Source of the DNA: an uncultured Paracoccaceae bacterium
GTDB taxonomy: Bacteria > Pseudomonadota > Alphaproteobacteria > Rhodobacterales > Rhodobacteraceae
Reading direction: 5' to 3'
Assembly (NCBI GenBank): GCA_937920555.1
Contig: CAKZTM010000076.1
Coordinates: forward strand, 1 to 53,901
Length of the DNA: 53,901 nucleotides
Under the pieces are notes generated by a model, which was given only the letters and a program-made list of their open reading frames with translations, did no database searches and had not been told where the DNA came from. The stretch's first letter is position 1, and the number at the start of each line of letters is the position of its first letter. Shown one piece after another: positions 1-9,220 of the stretch. Both the position numbers and the translations under genes were made by a program.

Positions 1-9
1 TTGTGTGGG

Positions 10-1131
10 TCAGGTTTTGGCGGCGGACCAATCCAAAATCTCCGGGTAGTACATGGAGCGCCAGCGGCGCACCTTTGGGTTCATCACCTTGCGCCAAAGC
101 CACGGATTATAGCTCATCAACACCATTAACGGATATCCAAACGGAAGCTGCGGGGCGTCGGTCTCTGCATATGTTTGCAGCAGCGGGAAGCGCCGGTCCG
201 GTTTGACGTGGTGGTCCGAGTGACGTTGCAGGTTGATCAGCAAATAATTGGTCACCCGGTGGGCGGCATTCCACGAATGGCGCGGCGCGGCGGGTTCAAA
301 TTTTCCGGTCTCAAGGCGTTTTCGGGTCAGGCCGTAATGTTCAATATAGTTGATCTGTTCCAATTGCAGGATCGCCACAAAAGCCTGCACCGCGTAAAGG
401 CCCACGCCGGTCCAACCACCAATGGCGTAGGCAATTGCGAGCACCAGAATTGCGCCGCCCTTGTAGCGCCAAAACGGGTTTTGGAGACCAAATACGGGCC
501 GGTTGCGTTTGCGCATGCGCGCGGCCTCTACCTTCCATGCGGAGATCAGCGAGCCAATCAGGACGCGCGGAAAGAAGCGGTAGAAGCTTTCATTGTAGCG
601 CGCGGTGGCGGCATCTTTCGGGGTGGCCACATGGGTGTGGTGGACCACCAGATGTTCGGTGACAAAATGGCCGTAGAGCACGGATGTCATCAGCCATTCG
701 CCCAAGCGCCGTTCCCAGCGGTTCTTTTGGTGCATCAGCTCATGGGCATAGACGATGCCAATGGCCCCGGAGATCACACCGATGCCCATCATCAGGTACA
801 GCCCTTCGCGCGGGGACAGGTGGTCGGTCCGGGTGACCCACCACAGGGCGGAAAATATGCAGGTCAGTTGGATCGGCAGCCATATCCATGTGATCAGTTT
901 ATACCAAAACAGATCATCGGTGCTGTTGGGGTCGGGGTTGCGGTCCTCAACGCCTGCCACGGCGTCCAGCAGCGTCATCATGCCAAAGCCATATGCGGGC
1001 ACCAAGAGCAGCGTCCAGCCGCCAAACCATGCTGCCGTGGCGATGACCGGGATCAGGCTTAGCGACAGCCAAAACGGCAAGGCGCGGTTGAGGCCAGCGG
1101 TCGGGAGAGGATCAGGCATTTGCGGGCTCAT
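10..1131 (-). CDS. alkB: alkane 1-monooxygenase (AlkB family)
   Basis: Membrane non-haem di-iron hydroxylase that oxidises medium-chain alkanes, or related terminal methyl groups, to primary alcohols using rubredoxin-delivered electrons. From the chosen ATG the protein is 373 residues. It has several hydrophobic segments (about 17-50, 78-100, 110-130 and 225-258) and the His clusters of the family: HELMH at 130-134, HLVVHH at 160-165, NYIEHYG at 261-267 and LQRHSDHH at 301-308. The frame stays open 30 codons further upstream, but that part lies inside mutY and reads unlike AlkB. The start at 1131 (MSPQ) or 1119 (MPDP) is therefore preferred. Either start overlaps the 3' end of mutY, which suggests co-transcription. 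No rubredoxin gene is seen nearby. Substrate range cannot be read from the sequence. Confidence 0.9.
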   Translation of the reverse strand: MSPQMPDPLPTAGLNRALPFWLSLSLIPVIATAAWFGGWTLLLVPAYGFGMMTLLDAVAGVEDRNPDPNSTDDLFWYKLITWIWLPIQLTCIFSALWWVTRTDHLSPREGLYLMMGIGVISGAIGIVYAHELMHQKNRWERRLGEWLMTSVLYGHFVTEHLVVHHTHVATPKDAATARYNESFYRFFPRVLIGSLISAWKVEAARMRKRNRPVFGLQNPFWRYKGGAILVLAIAYAIGGWTGVGLYAVQAFVAILQLEQINYIEHYGLTRKRLETGKFEPAAPRHSWNAAHRVTNYLLINLQRHSDHHVKPDRRFPLLQTYAETDAPQLPFGYPLMVLMSYNPWLWRKVMNPKVRRWRSMYYPEILDWSAAKT

Positions 1132-2170
1132 TGAAGGTTTTGCAGGCTTGGTCGAACACTTTACGCATGACCGTGGGCAGGGATTTGGAGTTGAATTTCG
1201 CGGCGTCCATGAATGTGCCATGGGTTGGGCAAAGGTCTTGTCCCACGGTTGCGCTATGGACGGTCAGGGCCAATTTGAAATGGGTAAAGACATGGGTGAC
1301 GGTGGTGTCACTTTGGGTCCATTGGGCGGGCAGCGGTGGATTGGGTTCGGGGTGGGTTTCGGACCATGTGCTGCCCGGAAAGCCGGTCATGCCGCCAAGC
1401 AGGCCCTTTGGGGGGCGGGTTTCCAGCAGGATGGCGCCATCGGTTCGCCGGGCCACGAAAGCGTGGCCGTAGCGTTGTGGTTTGACCGGTTTGGGGGATT
1501 TGGCGGGTAGGGTTGCCTCGATCCCCATAGCGCGGGCTTTGCACTGGGTGTTGAGCGGGCAGAGCATGCAGGACGGGTTTTTCGGGGTGCAAATGGTGGC
1601 GCCCAGATCCATCACTGCTTGGGCATAGTCGCCCGGGCGCGTTTGCGGGGTCAGCCGTGCTGTGTGGTCGTAAAGTGCGGGTTTGCAGCCCGGCAGCGGG
1701 TCGGTGACGGCAAACAGGCGCGACATCACCCGTTCCACGTTGCCGTCCATCACGGGGGCGGGTCGGTCAAAGGCGATGGCGGCGACCGCGGCGGCCGTGT
1801 AGGGGCCGATGCCGGGGAGTTTGCGCAGGTCGTCTTGAGTGTCGGGGAATGCGCCCATCCGGGCCACTTCGCGGGCGCATTTGAGCAAGTTGCGGGCCCG
1901 TGCGTAATATCCAAGGCCTGCCCATTCGGCCATGACGTCTGCGTCATCGGCGCAGGCGAGGTCGGACACGGTGGGCCAGCGGATCATGAAGCGGTTGAAA
2001 TAGGCTTTGACGGCGGCCACGGTAGTTTGCTGGAGCATGATCTCGGACAGCCAGACGCTATAGGGATCGGGGGTTTGCCCTTTGGCGCGTGCGGCCGGGC
2101 TGACCCGCCAAGGCAGATCACGGGCGCTGTGGTCATACCAGCTCAAAAGGATGGTGTTCACATTCTCCAT
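1112..2170 (-). CDS. mutY: A/G-specific adenine glycosylase MutY
   Basis: Base-excision repair glycosylase that removes adenine mispaired with 8-oxoguanine. The 352-residue protein has the N-terminal catalytic Glu43 (SEIMLQQT), the helix-hairpin-helix LPGIGPYTAAAV near 118-129, and the catalytic Asp142 in VMDGNVERV. The 4Fe-4S ligands are Cys194, Cys201, Cys204 and Cys210 with the classical C-x6-C-x2-C-x5-C spacing. The C-terminal third is the NUDIX-like 8-oxoG recognition domain. It is divergent from the DciA-like gene, with only 54 bp between starts, and overlaps alkB downstream. The functionally related mutM lies about 8 kb away in this window. Confidence 0.97.
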   Translation of the reverse strand: MENVNTILLSWYDHSARDLPWRVSPAARAKGQTPDPYSVWLSEIMLQQTTVAAVKAYFNRFMIRWPTVSDLACADDADVMAEWAGLGYYARARNLLKCAREVARMGAFPDTQDDLRKLPGIGPYTAAAVAAIAFDRPAPVMDGNVERVMSRLFAVTDPLPGCKPALYDHTARLTPQTRPGDYAQAVMDLGATICTPKNPSCMLCPLNTQCKARAMGIEATLPAKSPKPVKPQRYGHAFVARRTDGAILLETRPPKGLLGGMTGFPGSTWSETHPEPNPPLPAQWTQSDTTVTHVFTHFKLALTVHSATVGQDLCPTHGTFMDAAKFNSKSLPTVMRKVFDQACKTFNEPANA

Positions 2171-2224
2171 TTCATGTCAGTTCTACTCTTCACGCGGACA
2201 GATGTTAAGGCGTAAGATGGGTCA

Positions 2225-2740
2225 ATGAGCACCAAGGTCAAATATACAGCGCGGCGCAAGACCGGGCGTGGTTTCACCCATGCGGCGGGTCTGATGAGCC
2301 AGCAAATGCGCAAGGTGACGGCGACGCGCGGGTTTTCCCAAGCGCGGCTTTTGACCCATTGGGAGGAGGTCGTGGGCGTGACGCTGGCCGCTATGACCCG
2401 GCCCTCCAAAGTGTCTTTCGCCAAGGAGGGTTTGGGGGCGACCTTGACCATATTTGCCAACGGGGCCAATGCGCCAGAGGTGCAAATGCAGGTTCAAGAT
2501 ATTCGGGCGCGGGTGAATGCGTGTTACGGGTATAATGCGATCTCGCGGGTTCGGATCGTGCAGACGGACATGGCAGGACTTGGTTTTGGCGAGGATCCCG
2601 CGGCGTTTGCCCATGACGCGCCTGCGCCGGAATTGTCGGATGCGGAGCGCGAGGCGCTTGGTCTCGACAATGTGAAGGATGACGGGCTTCGTGTCGCATT
2701 GCTGGCGTTGAGCAAAAGTGTTTTAACGCGGCGCAAATAA
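2225..2740 (+). CDS. DUF721/DciA-like protein
   Basis: 171-residue cytoplasmic protein with the N-terminal DUF721 pattern: a basic start, then a helix and the motif THWEEVVG near 44-51, followed by an alternating strand region ending in NAISRVRI. DUF721 proteins include DciA, the replicative-helicase loader or operator of bacteria lacking DnaC, so a role at the replication fork is possible. That role is inference from the family. The C-terminal 50 residues look variable. It is followed after 21 bp by a DsbA-like gene, so the two are probably co-transcribed from the short region shared with mutY. Confidence 0.75.
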   Translation: MSTKVKYTARRKTGRGFTHAAGLMSQQMRKVTATRGFSQARLLTHWEEVVGVTLAAMTRPSKVSFAKEGLGATLTIFANGANAPEVQMQVQDIRARVNACYGYNAISRVRIVQTDMAGLGFGEDPAAFAHDAPAPELSDAEREALGLDNVKDDGLRVALLALSKSVLTRRK

Positions 2741-2761
2741 TTCTTTCGGAGTGGACGTAGA

Positions 2762-3442
2762 ATGGCTGAGCAGAAAAAATCCCCGGTAATGTTAATCGGT
2801 ATTGTGGCCGTGGTCTTGATTGCGGCGGCGGGTTGGTTCTTTACCCAAGGGTCCGGTGGCGGGTCCAATCAGACGGCGGCAAATGTGGCCTCGGACGGGT
2901 CCGGTGCGGCTGATGCGGGCGAGGGTCGGGTTGATCTGTTTTTAGGCGATGAAAATGCGCCGATCGAGATGATCGAGTATGCGTCTTTCACTTGTCCTCA
3001 CTGCGCCAATTTCCACACGGATGTGTATCCAAAGCTGAAGGCGGAGTATATCGACACCGGCAAGGTGAAGTTCATCATGCGTGAGGTTTATTTTGACCAG
3101 TTTGGTCTGGCGGCCGGGCTATTGGCGCGGTGTGGCGGCGATCTTCGGTATTACGGGATTGTGGATTTGTTGTTCAAAAAGCAGGCCGAATGGGCGCAGG
3201 GCGAGGGCGAAGCGGTGGTTCAGAACCTTTACCGGGTCGGGCGTCAGGCGGGTCTTGAAAACGATCAAATGCAGGCGTGTATGCAGGACAAGGAATTGTC
3301 CGCAGCGCTGGTTGCGGATTTTCAGCTGAAGGCCGGTCGGGATGATGTGAGCGCGACCCCAAGTTTTGTCATCAACGGCGAGAAAGTGGCAAATCAGGGT
3401 TGGGAGGCCCTGAAAGCGGAGCTGGACGGGATACTCAACTGA
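2762..3442 (+). CDS. DsbA-like thiol:disulfide oxidoreductase
   Basis: Envelope thioredoxin-fold protein of 226 residues. A single N-terminal membrane segment (about 8-27) is followed by a Gly/Ser/Ala-rich linker and then a thioredoxin domain with CPHC at 78-81. The cis-Pro loop is in SATPSFVING near the C terminus. CPHC is the redox motif typical of oxidising DsbA proteins, so it probably introduces disulfides into exported proteins, anchored in the inner membrane by its N terminus. The long helical insertion between motif and cis-Pro suits the DsbA/Com1-like subgroup. No DsbB partner is visible nearby. It lies 21 bp after the DUF721 gene. Confidence 0.88.
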   Translation: MAEQKKSPVMLIGIVAVVLIAAAGWFFTQGSGGGSNQTAANVASDGSGAADAGEGRVDLFLGDENAPIEMIEYASFTCPHCANFHTDVYPKLKAEYIDTGKVKFIMREVYFDQFGLAAGLLARCGGDLRYYGIVDLLFKKQAEWAQGEGEAVVQNLYRVGRQAGLENDQMQACMQDKELSAALVADFQLKAGRDDVSATPSFVINGEKVANQGWEALKAELDGILN

Positions 3443-3491
3443 TCCCACAAAGCATGCGCTTTTGGGCGTATCGGCTGTTGATTGCGGGGTA

Positions 3492-5903
3492 TCAGGCGCG
3501 GAGTTTCGCGCCTGTTGGATCAAATGGCGGGGCGTCTAACACGCGGGCTTTGTGCGGCTTGCCCAAAATCATCACATCGACATCCGCCCCCGGTGCAACG
3601 CCTTTGAGAAAGCCCAATGCCAGTGATTTGCCGACCGTGTAGCCATACGCACCGGAGGTCACGCGGCCCACTGGTGTGCCATCTGGCAAAAATATGGGCT
3701 CGCCGCCGGTGGCGTCGGCCCCGTCCACTTCCAGCACCTCGATGATTTGCAAGGTTTCGCGTGGAGCGTTGTCCATGAGGGCCGCATAGGCGTCCTTATT
3801 CAGGAAATCCTTGTCCATTTTGATCAGGCCCGCGAGGCCCACTTCTTGGGGCCAATATTCGGGGCTATATTCGCGCGACCATGAGCCGTAGCCTTTTTCC
3901 ACCCGCAGGCTCATCAGCGCGCGCGAGCCCACGGGGCCTGCGCCAAGCGGTTTGCCTGCGTCGATCAAAGCCTCGTAGAGACGCTTTTGGTCTTCGGTTT
4001 TACAGTGCAATTCCCAGCCCAAATCACCGGTGAAGGACACCCTCAGGGCGACAAGGTCGATGCCTGCAAGTTGGATGGTTTGCGAGCGCATGAAGGCGAA
4101 ATCTTCTGTGGCCAAAGAGGCGTTGGTCAGACGTTGCAACAGCGCGCGGCTTTCGGGGCCTGCCACGTTGAAGCCGCACATGGCTTTGGTCTTGCTGTCG
4201 AAGGTCACGCTGCCCGGGCGCGGGACGGCGTTGAAAAAGCGCAGGTGGTAGCGTTCGGCCATGCCCGACCCGATGATCAAAAAGTCCTCATCGGCCAGTT
4301 TGGTGACGGTAAAATCGCCTGCGATGCCGCCGCGCACGCCAATCAGGGGTGTCAGGCAGGAGCGGCCCACGGCTTTGGGCATGTTATTGGCGAATATGGC
4401 GTTGAGCCAGTCCGAGGCGCCTTTGCCGCGCACGGAATATTTGGCGAAGTTGGAGATATCGATGATGCCCGCGCGGTCGCGCAGCATGTTGCATTCTACG
4501 CCCACCGGTTCAAACCAGTTTTGCCGGGTGAAGCCGTTGGTGTCCACGGTGCCGGGTGTGTCTGAGAACCACAGCGGGTGTTCCCAGCCGTAGTTGAGGC
4601 CAAAGACTGCGCCCATGTCTGATTGCATCCGGTAGATGGGCCGGGTGCGGGCGGGGCGGCCTGCCTCGCGTTCTTCATTGGGGAAGTGGATCGAGAAGCG
4701 TTTGGCGTATTGGTCGCCCACGCGGGCTTTGGTGAAGGGTTTGTCGGCCCATGCGCCAAACCGGGCCATGTCCCACGGGAACATGTCCAAATGCGGCTCG
4801 CCGGTCACGATCCACTCTGCGGTCAAGCTGCCAAGGCCGCCCGATTGGGAGAAGCCCGGAATGATGCCGTTGCAGCAAAAATAGCCTTTGAGTTCGGGGA
4901 CAGGGCCAAAGAGCGCGTTGCTGTCGGGGGACCAGATCATGGGGCCGTTGATGACCCGTTTGATGCCCGCCTCGCCCACGGCTGGCACGCGGTCGATGGC
5001 GCGCATCATGTTATCTTCGATCCGTTCGAGATCATCGGCGAACAGCTCATGGCCGAAGCCTTGCGGGGTGCCGTCTTCGGCCCAAAAGCGCACGTCTTGC
5101 TCATAGGCGCCGACCAGCAGGCCTTTGCCTTCTTGGCGCAGGTAATATTCGCCGTCGCGGTCCGCCACGGAGGGCAGGCGGCGGTCAAGCGCGTCAATTT
5201 CGGGGATGGTTTCGGTGACGAAATACTGGTGTTCGGTGGGAATGAGCGGGAGGGTAATCCCCGCCAGTGCGGCCACTTCGCGGCCCCAAAGACCGGCGGC
5301 ATTGACCACCACGGGGGTAACGATATCGCCATTGGGGGTTTTGACCACCCATGTGCCGTCCGCTTGTTGGTCGGTGGCAGTCACAGGCGTGAAGCGGTGG
5401 ATTTCCGCGCCGTTTTGGCGGGCCCCGGAGGCATAGGCGTTGGTCACGCCGGAGGGGTCCACATTGCCGCCTGAGGGCTCATACATGATGCAGCGGATAC
5501 CGTCGTAATTGACCAGCGGGTGCAGGCGCTCGGCCTCGGCGCGGTCAACCTCGTGGAAGTTCAGGCCGTAGTATTTGGCCTTGGCCGCTTGCAGGCGGAG
5601 CTGGTGTTCGCGGGCCTCTGTCTGGGCCAGATAGAGAGAGCCCGGTTGGAACACGCCGCAGCTTTGGCCGGTTTCGGCCTCCAGTGCGTTGTAGAGGTCC
5701 ATCGTATAGTTCTGGATGCGGGTGATGTTGTTGTTGTCATGCAGGCCGTGGATGTTGGCGGCGGCGTGCCATGTGGAGCCTGAGGTCAGCTCGTCGCGTT
5801 CCAAGAGCACCACGTCGGTCCAGCCCAGTTTGGTCAGGTGGTAGAGGATGGAGCAGCCGATTACGCCGCCTCCGATGACAACTGCTTGTGCGTGGGACTT
5901 CAT
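3492..5903 (-). CDS. FAD oxidoreductase/GcvT fusion, dimethylglycine/sarcosine dehydrogenase-like (copy 1)
   Basis: 803-residue two-part enzyme. The N-terminal half is a DAO-type FAD domain with the dinucleotide fold VIGGGVIGCS near 9-18 and SGSTWHAAA at 41-49. His46 aligns with the histidine that binds FAD covalently in dimethylglycine and sarcosine dehydrogenases. From about residue 440 to the end it is a GcvT/aminomethyltransferase domain that in the family binds folate and captures the C1 unit. It probably demethylates an N-methyl amine such as dimethylglycine or sarcosine; the exact substrate cannot be read. The frame opens 21 codons earlier, but MKSHAQ at 5903 matches the start of copy 2. 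It lies 109 bp downstream of copy 2 and reads in the same direction. Confidence 0.82.
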   Translation of the reverse strand: MKSHAQAVVIGGGVIGCSILYHLTKLGWTDVVLLERDELTSGSTWHAAANIHGLHDNNNITRIQNYTMDLYNALEAETGQSCGVFQPGSLYLAQTEAREHQLRLQAAKAKYYGLNFHEVDRAEAERLHPLVNYDGIRCIMYEPSGGNVDPSGVTNAYASGARQNGAEIHRFTPVTATDQQADGTWVVKTPNGDIVTPVVVNAAGLWGREVAALAGITLPLIPTEHQYFVTETIPEIDALDRRLPSVADRDGEYYLRQEGKGLLVGAYEQDVRFWAEDGTPQGFGHELFADDLERIEDNMMRAIDRVPAVGEAGIKRVINGPMIWSPDSNALFGPVPELKGYFCCNGIIPGFSQSGGLGSLTAEWIVTGEPHLDMFPWDMARFGAWADKPFTKARVGDQYAKRFSIHFPNEEREAGRPARTRPIYRMQSDMGAVFGLNYGWEHPLWFSDTPGTVDTNGFTRQNWFEPVGVECNMLRDRAGIIDISNFAKYSVRGKGASDWLNAIFANNMPKAVGRSCLTPLIGVRGGIAGDFTVTKLADEDFLIIGSGMAERYHLRFFNAVPRPGSVTFDSKTKAMCGFNVAGPESRALLQRLTNASLATEDFAFMRSQTIQLAGIDLVALRVSFTGDLGWELHCKTEDQKRLYEALIDAGKPLGAGPVGSRALMSLRVEKGYGSWSREYSPEYWPQEVGLAGLIKMDKDFLNKDAYAALMDNAPRETLQIIEVLEVDGADATGGEPIFLPDGTPVGRVTSGAYGYTVGKSLALGFLKGVAPGADVDVMILGKPHKARVLDAPPFDPTGAKLRA

Positions 5904-6012
5904 GGGCTTCGGCCTTTTGGTTATGCGCGCCCCTTTTTTGTCGGCCCTGCGGTCCAAGCCGGTCAAGGTGATTTTCCGACAGAATTGCCGCGTAATCGGA
6001 CCAATGGGGCCG

Positions 6013-8442
6013 TTACTGCCGGGGAAGTGTGGTGTCCGGGTCGTAGGGGCTGGGCGGGATCACGGTGGCCGGGATCATTTGCCCAAGCATATCCACATGG
6101 AGTTTTGTGCCGGTTTGCGCGTGTTCCGGGTCCACGAAGGCCAGTGCCAGATTGAGGCCGGTGCGGTGGCCCCAATCGCCCGAGGTAACGGTGCCCACGA
6201 CTTGGCCGTTTGTCATCACCGATGCGCCGCCATGGGCGGGGGCGTCGCGCGTGTCCAGCGTCAGAGTGATCAGGCGTTTGGTTGGTGTGGTACGCTTTTC
6301 GAGCGCGGCTTTGCCGATGAAGTCTGGTTTTTCGAGGGTGACAAAACGGTCTAGGCCGGTCTCCAGCGGGTCGAACTCGGTCAGCAGCTCGGCTTTCCAA
6401 TGCAGGTAGCCTTTTTCCATCCGCATCGCCTCAATGGCGCGGGCGCCGATCAGGCGCAGGTCGTGGGCTTGTCCGGCCTCTCGCAGTGCCCGGTAGGCGG
6501 CATAGAGCGACGGATTGGGGGTGTGGATTTCATAGGCCAGTTCGCCGGAATAGGACACGGCCATGACTGTGGCGGGTGCGGTGCCGATGAAGCATTCGCG
6601 CACCGAGAGCCACGGGAAGGCTTTGGCGGACCAATCGGCGCGGCTGGTCGCCGCAAGGATGGTGCGGGCGTTGGGGCCTGCGAGCAGGAGCGGGGTTTGG
6701 CTGTTGGTCAGGGGGGTAAGGCGCACGTCTTCGCCCGGTGTCAGATGTTGGGTGAGCCAGTCCAGATCGTGAAATTCTGAAGCCGCCGCAGAGCCGTACC
6801 AAAACCGGTCAGGGCCACGGTCGGAGGCGGGCAGGACGGCAATGGTCGCTTCCGCTTTGACCATGCCGTGATGGTTGAGCAGGTAGGCAAGGCCAATGCG
6901 ACCGGGCTTTTTGGGCAGGCGTCCGCAGATCATTCGGTCAAGGAATGTGCGGGCGTCCGTGCCTGTGATCTCGATCATATTAAAGCCGCTGATTTCTGAC
7001 AGGCCGGCTTTGGTTTGCACGGCTTTGACCTCGGCTGCGACCACGTCAAATGCCTCATCGAATTTAAAGCCGTGGGAGATTTCGAAATCCGGCGTGGGCT
7101 TGATGTATTCCAGCCGTTCCCAGCCGTTGACGGTGGTGAACTCGGCCCCTTCCGCGTCCAGCAAGGGCGTCAGCGGCGTGGTTTTGGCCGGGCGGCCCGC
7201 CGGGCGGTGTTCATGGGGGAAGTGAAACCGAAACTCGTTTTGGTAATCCTCGATGGCTTTGAGGGCTGTCAGCTCCACATTGGTGTGGCCTGTGAAGCGG
7301 CGCGGATCGAGACCCCATGTGTCATAACATGCCTCGCCGTGGACAATTTGCTGAGCCAGCAGCCAGCCGTGACCGCCGCCTTCACCGAGCCCCGCGCGCA
7401 GGCCAATAATGCAAAATGCGTTGCGTTTGCCGGGGATCGGTCCGACCAGTGGCGCGCCGTCGATTGTGTAGGTGATGGGGCCGTTGATCACCGTGTGGAT
7501 GCCGGTTTCGCGCAAGGCGGGCATGCGGTCGAATGCGCCTTCGAGCACATCCATCACCCGGTCCAGATCGTCGGGACACAGCGCATTGGTGAAATTGGGA
7601 TCAATCCCGTCCATCCCCCATGTTTTGCAATCCTGCTCGTAAAAGCCGACCAGCAGCCCGTCTTTTTCCTGCCTGCAATAATAGTCAGAGATCGGGCAGC
7701 GCAGGAGCGGCATCCGGTGGCCCGCATCCTTGATCGCCTGTATGGGCTCGGTCAGGAAATACTGGTGTTCCATGGAGGTGACCGGGTGGTGCACATTCAT
7801 CATCGCCCCCACCTCATTGACCCGGTAGCCGCAGGCGTTCACGACGATCTCGCAGGTGATGTCGCCTTTTTCGGTGTGGACCGTCCAGCTGTCATCTTTG
7901 TGTTGGGTCAGGGCGGTCACGGGGGTGTTGCGGTAGACTTCCGCGCCTGCTTTTCGGGCGCGACGGGCCAGCGCTTGGCACAGTTGGGCCGGGTCAATGT
8001 CACCGTCCAGCGGATCCCATAGGCCACCCAAAAGATTGTCGGTGGAGATCAGCGGATGACGCCGGGCGCATTCGGCCGCGTCGAGGATTTCAAACTCCAC
8101 GCCCATGCCCCGCGCCATGGAGGCAAAATGGCGGTAGCCGTCCATCTGCTGCGCGGTGTTGGCCAGCCTGATACCGCCGTCCGCATAGTGGTAGTTGATC
8201 GGATAATCCGGGTCGTCTGCGAGGTCTTTGTAAAGCTGGATCGAGTGGGTTTTCAGCCCGACCATGGTTTGGGTCATGCCAAAATTGGTCACTTGCGCGG
8301 CGGAGTGCCATGTGGTGCCTGAGGTCAGCTCGTTGCGTTCGACCAGAACCACGTCGGTCCAGCCTTCTTTGGTGAGGTGGTAGAGGGTTGAGCAGCCTGC
8401 GATGCCGCCGCCAATGACCACAACTTTCGTATTGGATTTCAC
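6013..8442 (-). CDS. FAD oxidoreductase/GcvT fusion, dimethylglycine/sarcosine dehydrogenase-like (copy 2)
   Basis: 809-residue paralogue of the neighbouring gene with the same order: FAD-binding VIGGGIAGCS near 9-18, SGTTWHSAA with the probable flavinylated His46, then the GcvT-type folate domain from about residue 440. MKSNTK at the start mirrors copy 1. It differs around the pocket (for example QVTNFGMTQ after the WH motif, where copy 1 has NIHGLHDNN), which suggests a different amine substrate. In reading direction it comes first and copy 1 follows, so the pair is probably an operon from an old duplication. A third paralogue lies at 43265-45688. Confidence 0.82.
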   Translation of the reverse strand: MKSNTKVVVIGGGIAGCSTLYHLTKEGWTDVVLVERNELTSGTTWHSAAQVTNFGMTQTMVGLKTHSIQLYKDLADDPDYPINYHYADGGIRLANTAQQMDGYRHFASMARGMGVEFEILDAAECARRHPLISTDNLLGGLWDPLDGDIDPAQLCQALARRARKAGAEVYRNTPVTALTQHKDDSWTVHTEKGDITCEIVVNACGYRVNEVGAMMNVHHPVTSMEHQYFLTEPIQAIKDAGHRMPLLRCPISDYYCRQEKDGLLVGFYEQDCKTWGMDGIDPNFTNALCPDDLDRVMDVLEGAFDRMPALRETGIHTVINGPITYTIDGAPLVGPIPGKRNAFCIIGLRAGLGEGGGHGWLLAQQIVHGEACYDTWGLDPRRFTGHTNVELTALKAIEDYQNEFRFHFPHEHRPAGRPAKTTPLTPLLDAEGAEFTTVNGWERLEYIKPTPDFEISHGFKFDEAFDVVAAEVKAVQTKAGLSEISGFNMIEITGTDARTFLDRMICGRLPKKPGRIGLAYLLNHHGMVKAEATIAVLPASDRGPDRFWYGSAAASEFHDLDWLTQHLTPGEDVRLTPLTNSQTPLLLAGPNARTILAATSRADWSAKAFPWLSVRECFIGTAPATVMAVSYSGELAYEIHTPNPSLYAAYRALREAGQAHDLRLIGARAIEAMRMEKGYLHWKAELLTEFDPLETGLDRFVTLEKPDFIGKAALEKRTTPTKRLITLTLDTRDAPAHGGASVMTNGQVVGTVTSGDWGHRTGLNLALAFVDPEHAQTGTKLHVDMLGQMIPATVIPPSPYDPDTTLPRQ

Positions 8443-8539
8443 GTGAGCCTCCGCTGGGGTGTTACGGGGCGATAGACGGGTATTTCGCAGGTCGGGTCAA
8501 GGGATTTCGGGTCTGTTGTTCGTGTTTTGGGGGGGTGGT

Positions 8540-9220
8540 CTAAACTGGGATTACTCTGAGTTGCAGCCACAAGATGGACGGGTAGGCGGCAAGCCAAATC
8601 CACAAGAACCGGTTGAGGCCGAACAGGCACGCATTGGCAAAGTGGAACAGGGTGGCGATGGTCAGCGCGGCGATCAGGGCGGTTTGGCTCAGGAGTGCCA
8701 CCGGGAACAGGATTTCAAACAGCATGACCGCCCAAGATGCGGTCCATAGCAGTTTGCGCCTGTCGGCCAATCTTCGCAGGTTTTCGCAGACCGGGTAGGC
8801 GGAGAACTGGAACACGTCGCGCAGTGCTTGGCCGCGGCGCCAGTCCCGGTTGGTGATCTTGACCCAGCCGGACATGACATAAGACAGCAGCAGTTGCAGG
8901 GCCAAATAGCCCAAGGCAAGCTCTTTGGCCTCTTGGCCGGGCAGGAGTGTCGCCAGCCAAAGGCAGGTCAGGATCAACAGGCTCATCCGGTCGCTGCCGC
9001 CATTATAGGGGCCTTGGAACCTATGCAGCATGATCAGGGCCAGCGCCATCAGGCCGGTGAGTGCCCACGGGGTTTGGGTGCCTGTGAGCAGCATCAGGCA
9101 CAGGGCTGCGCGGGCCGCAAAGAGCATTCGGTCGCGGCTGATCAGGTGTTCGGCGCTTTGTTGCAGGAAGGCCAGAGCCAGCAGGATTTCTGTGGCGCGC
9201 AGGGCGGCGTCAAAGCTCAT
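8540..9220 (-). CDS. polytopic membrane protein, possibly HTTM-like
   Basis: 226-residue protein, almost entirely hydrophobic, with about six membrane segments and short basic loops. The segment YVMSGWVKITNRDWRRG, followed by an aromatic stretch, resembles the HTTM domain of vitamin K-dependent-carboxylase-like membrane proteins, but the resemblance is weak and function is unknown. Its ATG overlaps the stop of the 144-residue upstream gene as ATGA (9217-9220). The two products are therefore probably made in fixed ratio and may act together. It is followed by 97 bp and then copy 2 of the FAD/GcvT genes. Confidence 0.6.
   Translation of the reverse strand: MSFDAALRATEILLALAFLQQSAEHLISRDRMLFAARAALCLMLLTGTQTPWALTGLMALALIMLHRFQGPYNGGSDRMSLLILTCLWLATLLPGQEAKELALGYLALQLLLSYVMSGWVKITNRDWRRGQALRDVFQFSAYPVCENLRRLADRRKLLWTASWAVMLFEILFPVALLSQTALIAALTIATLFHFANACLFGLNRFLWIWLAAYPSILWLQLRVIPV

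Noticed and set aside
175..1062. Long plus-strand frame over alkB
   Set aside because: Shadow frame of the clearly coding alkB on the other strand; composition unlike a protein.
4623..5474. Long plus-strand frame over FAD/GcvT copy 1
   Set aside because: Shadow frame of a well-supported gene with intact motifs on the minus strand.
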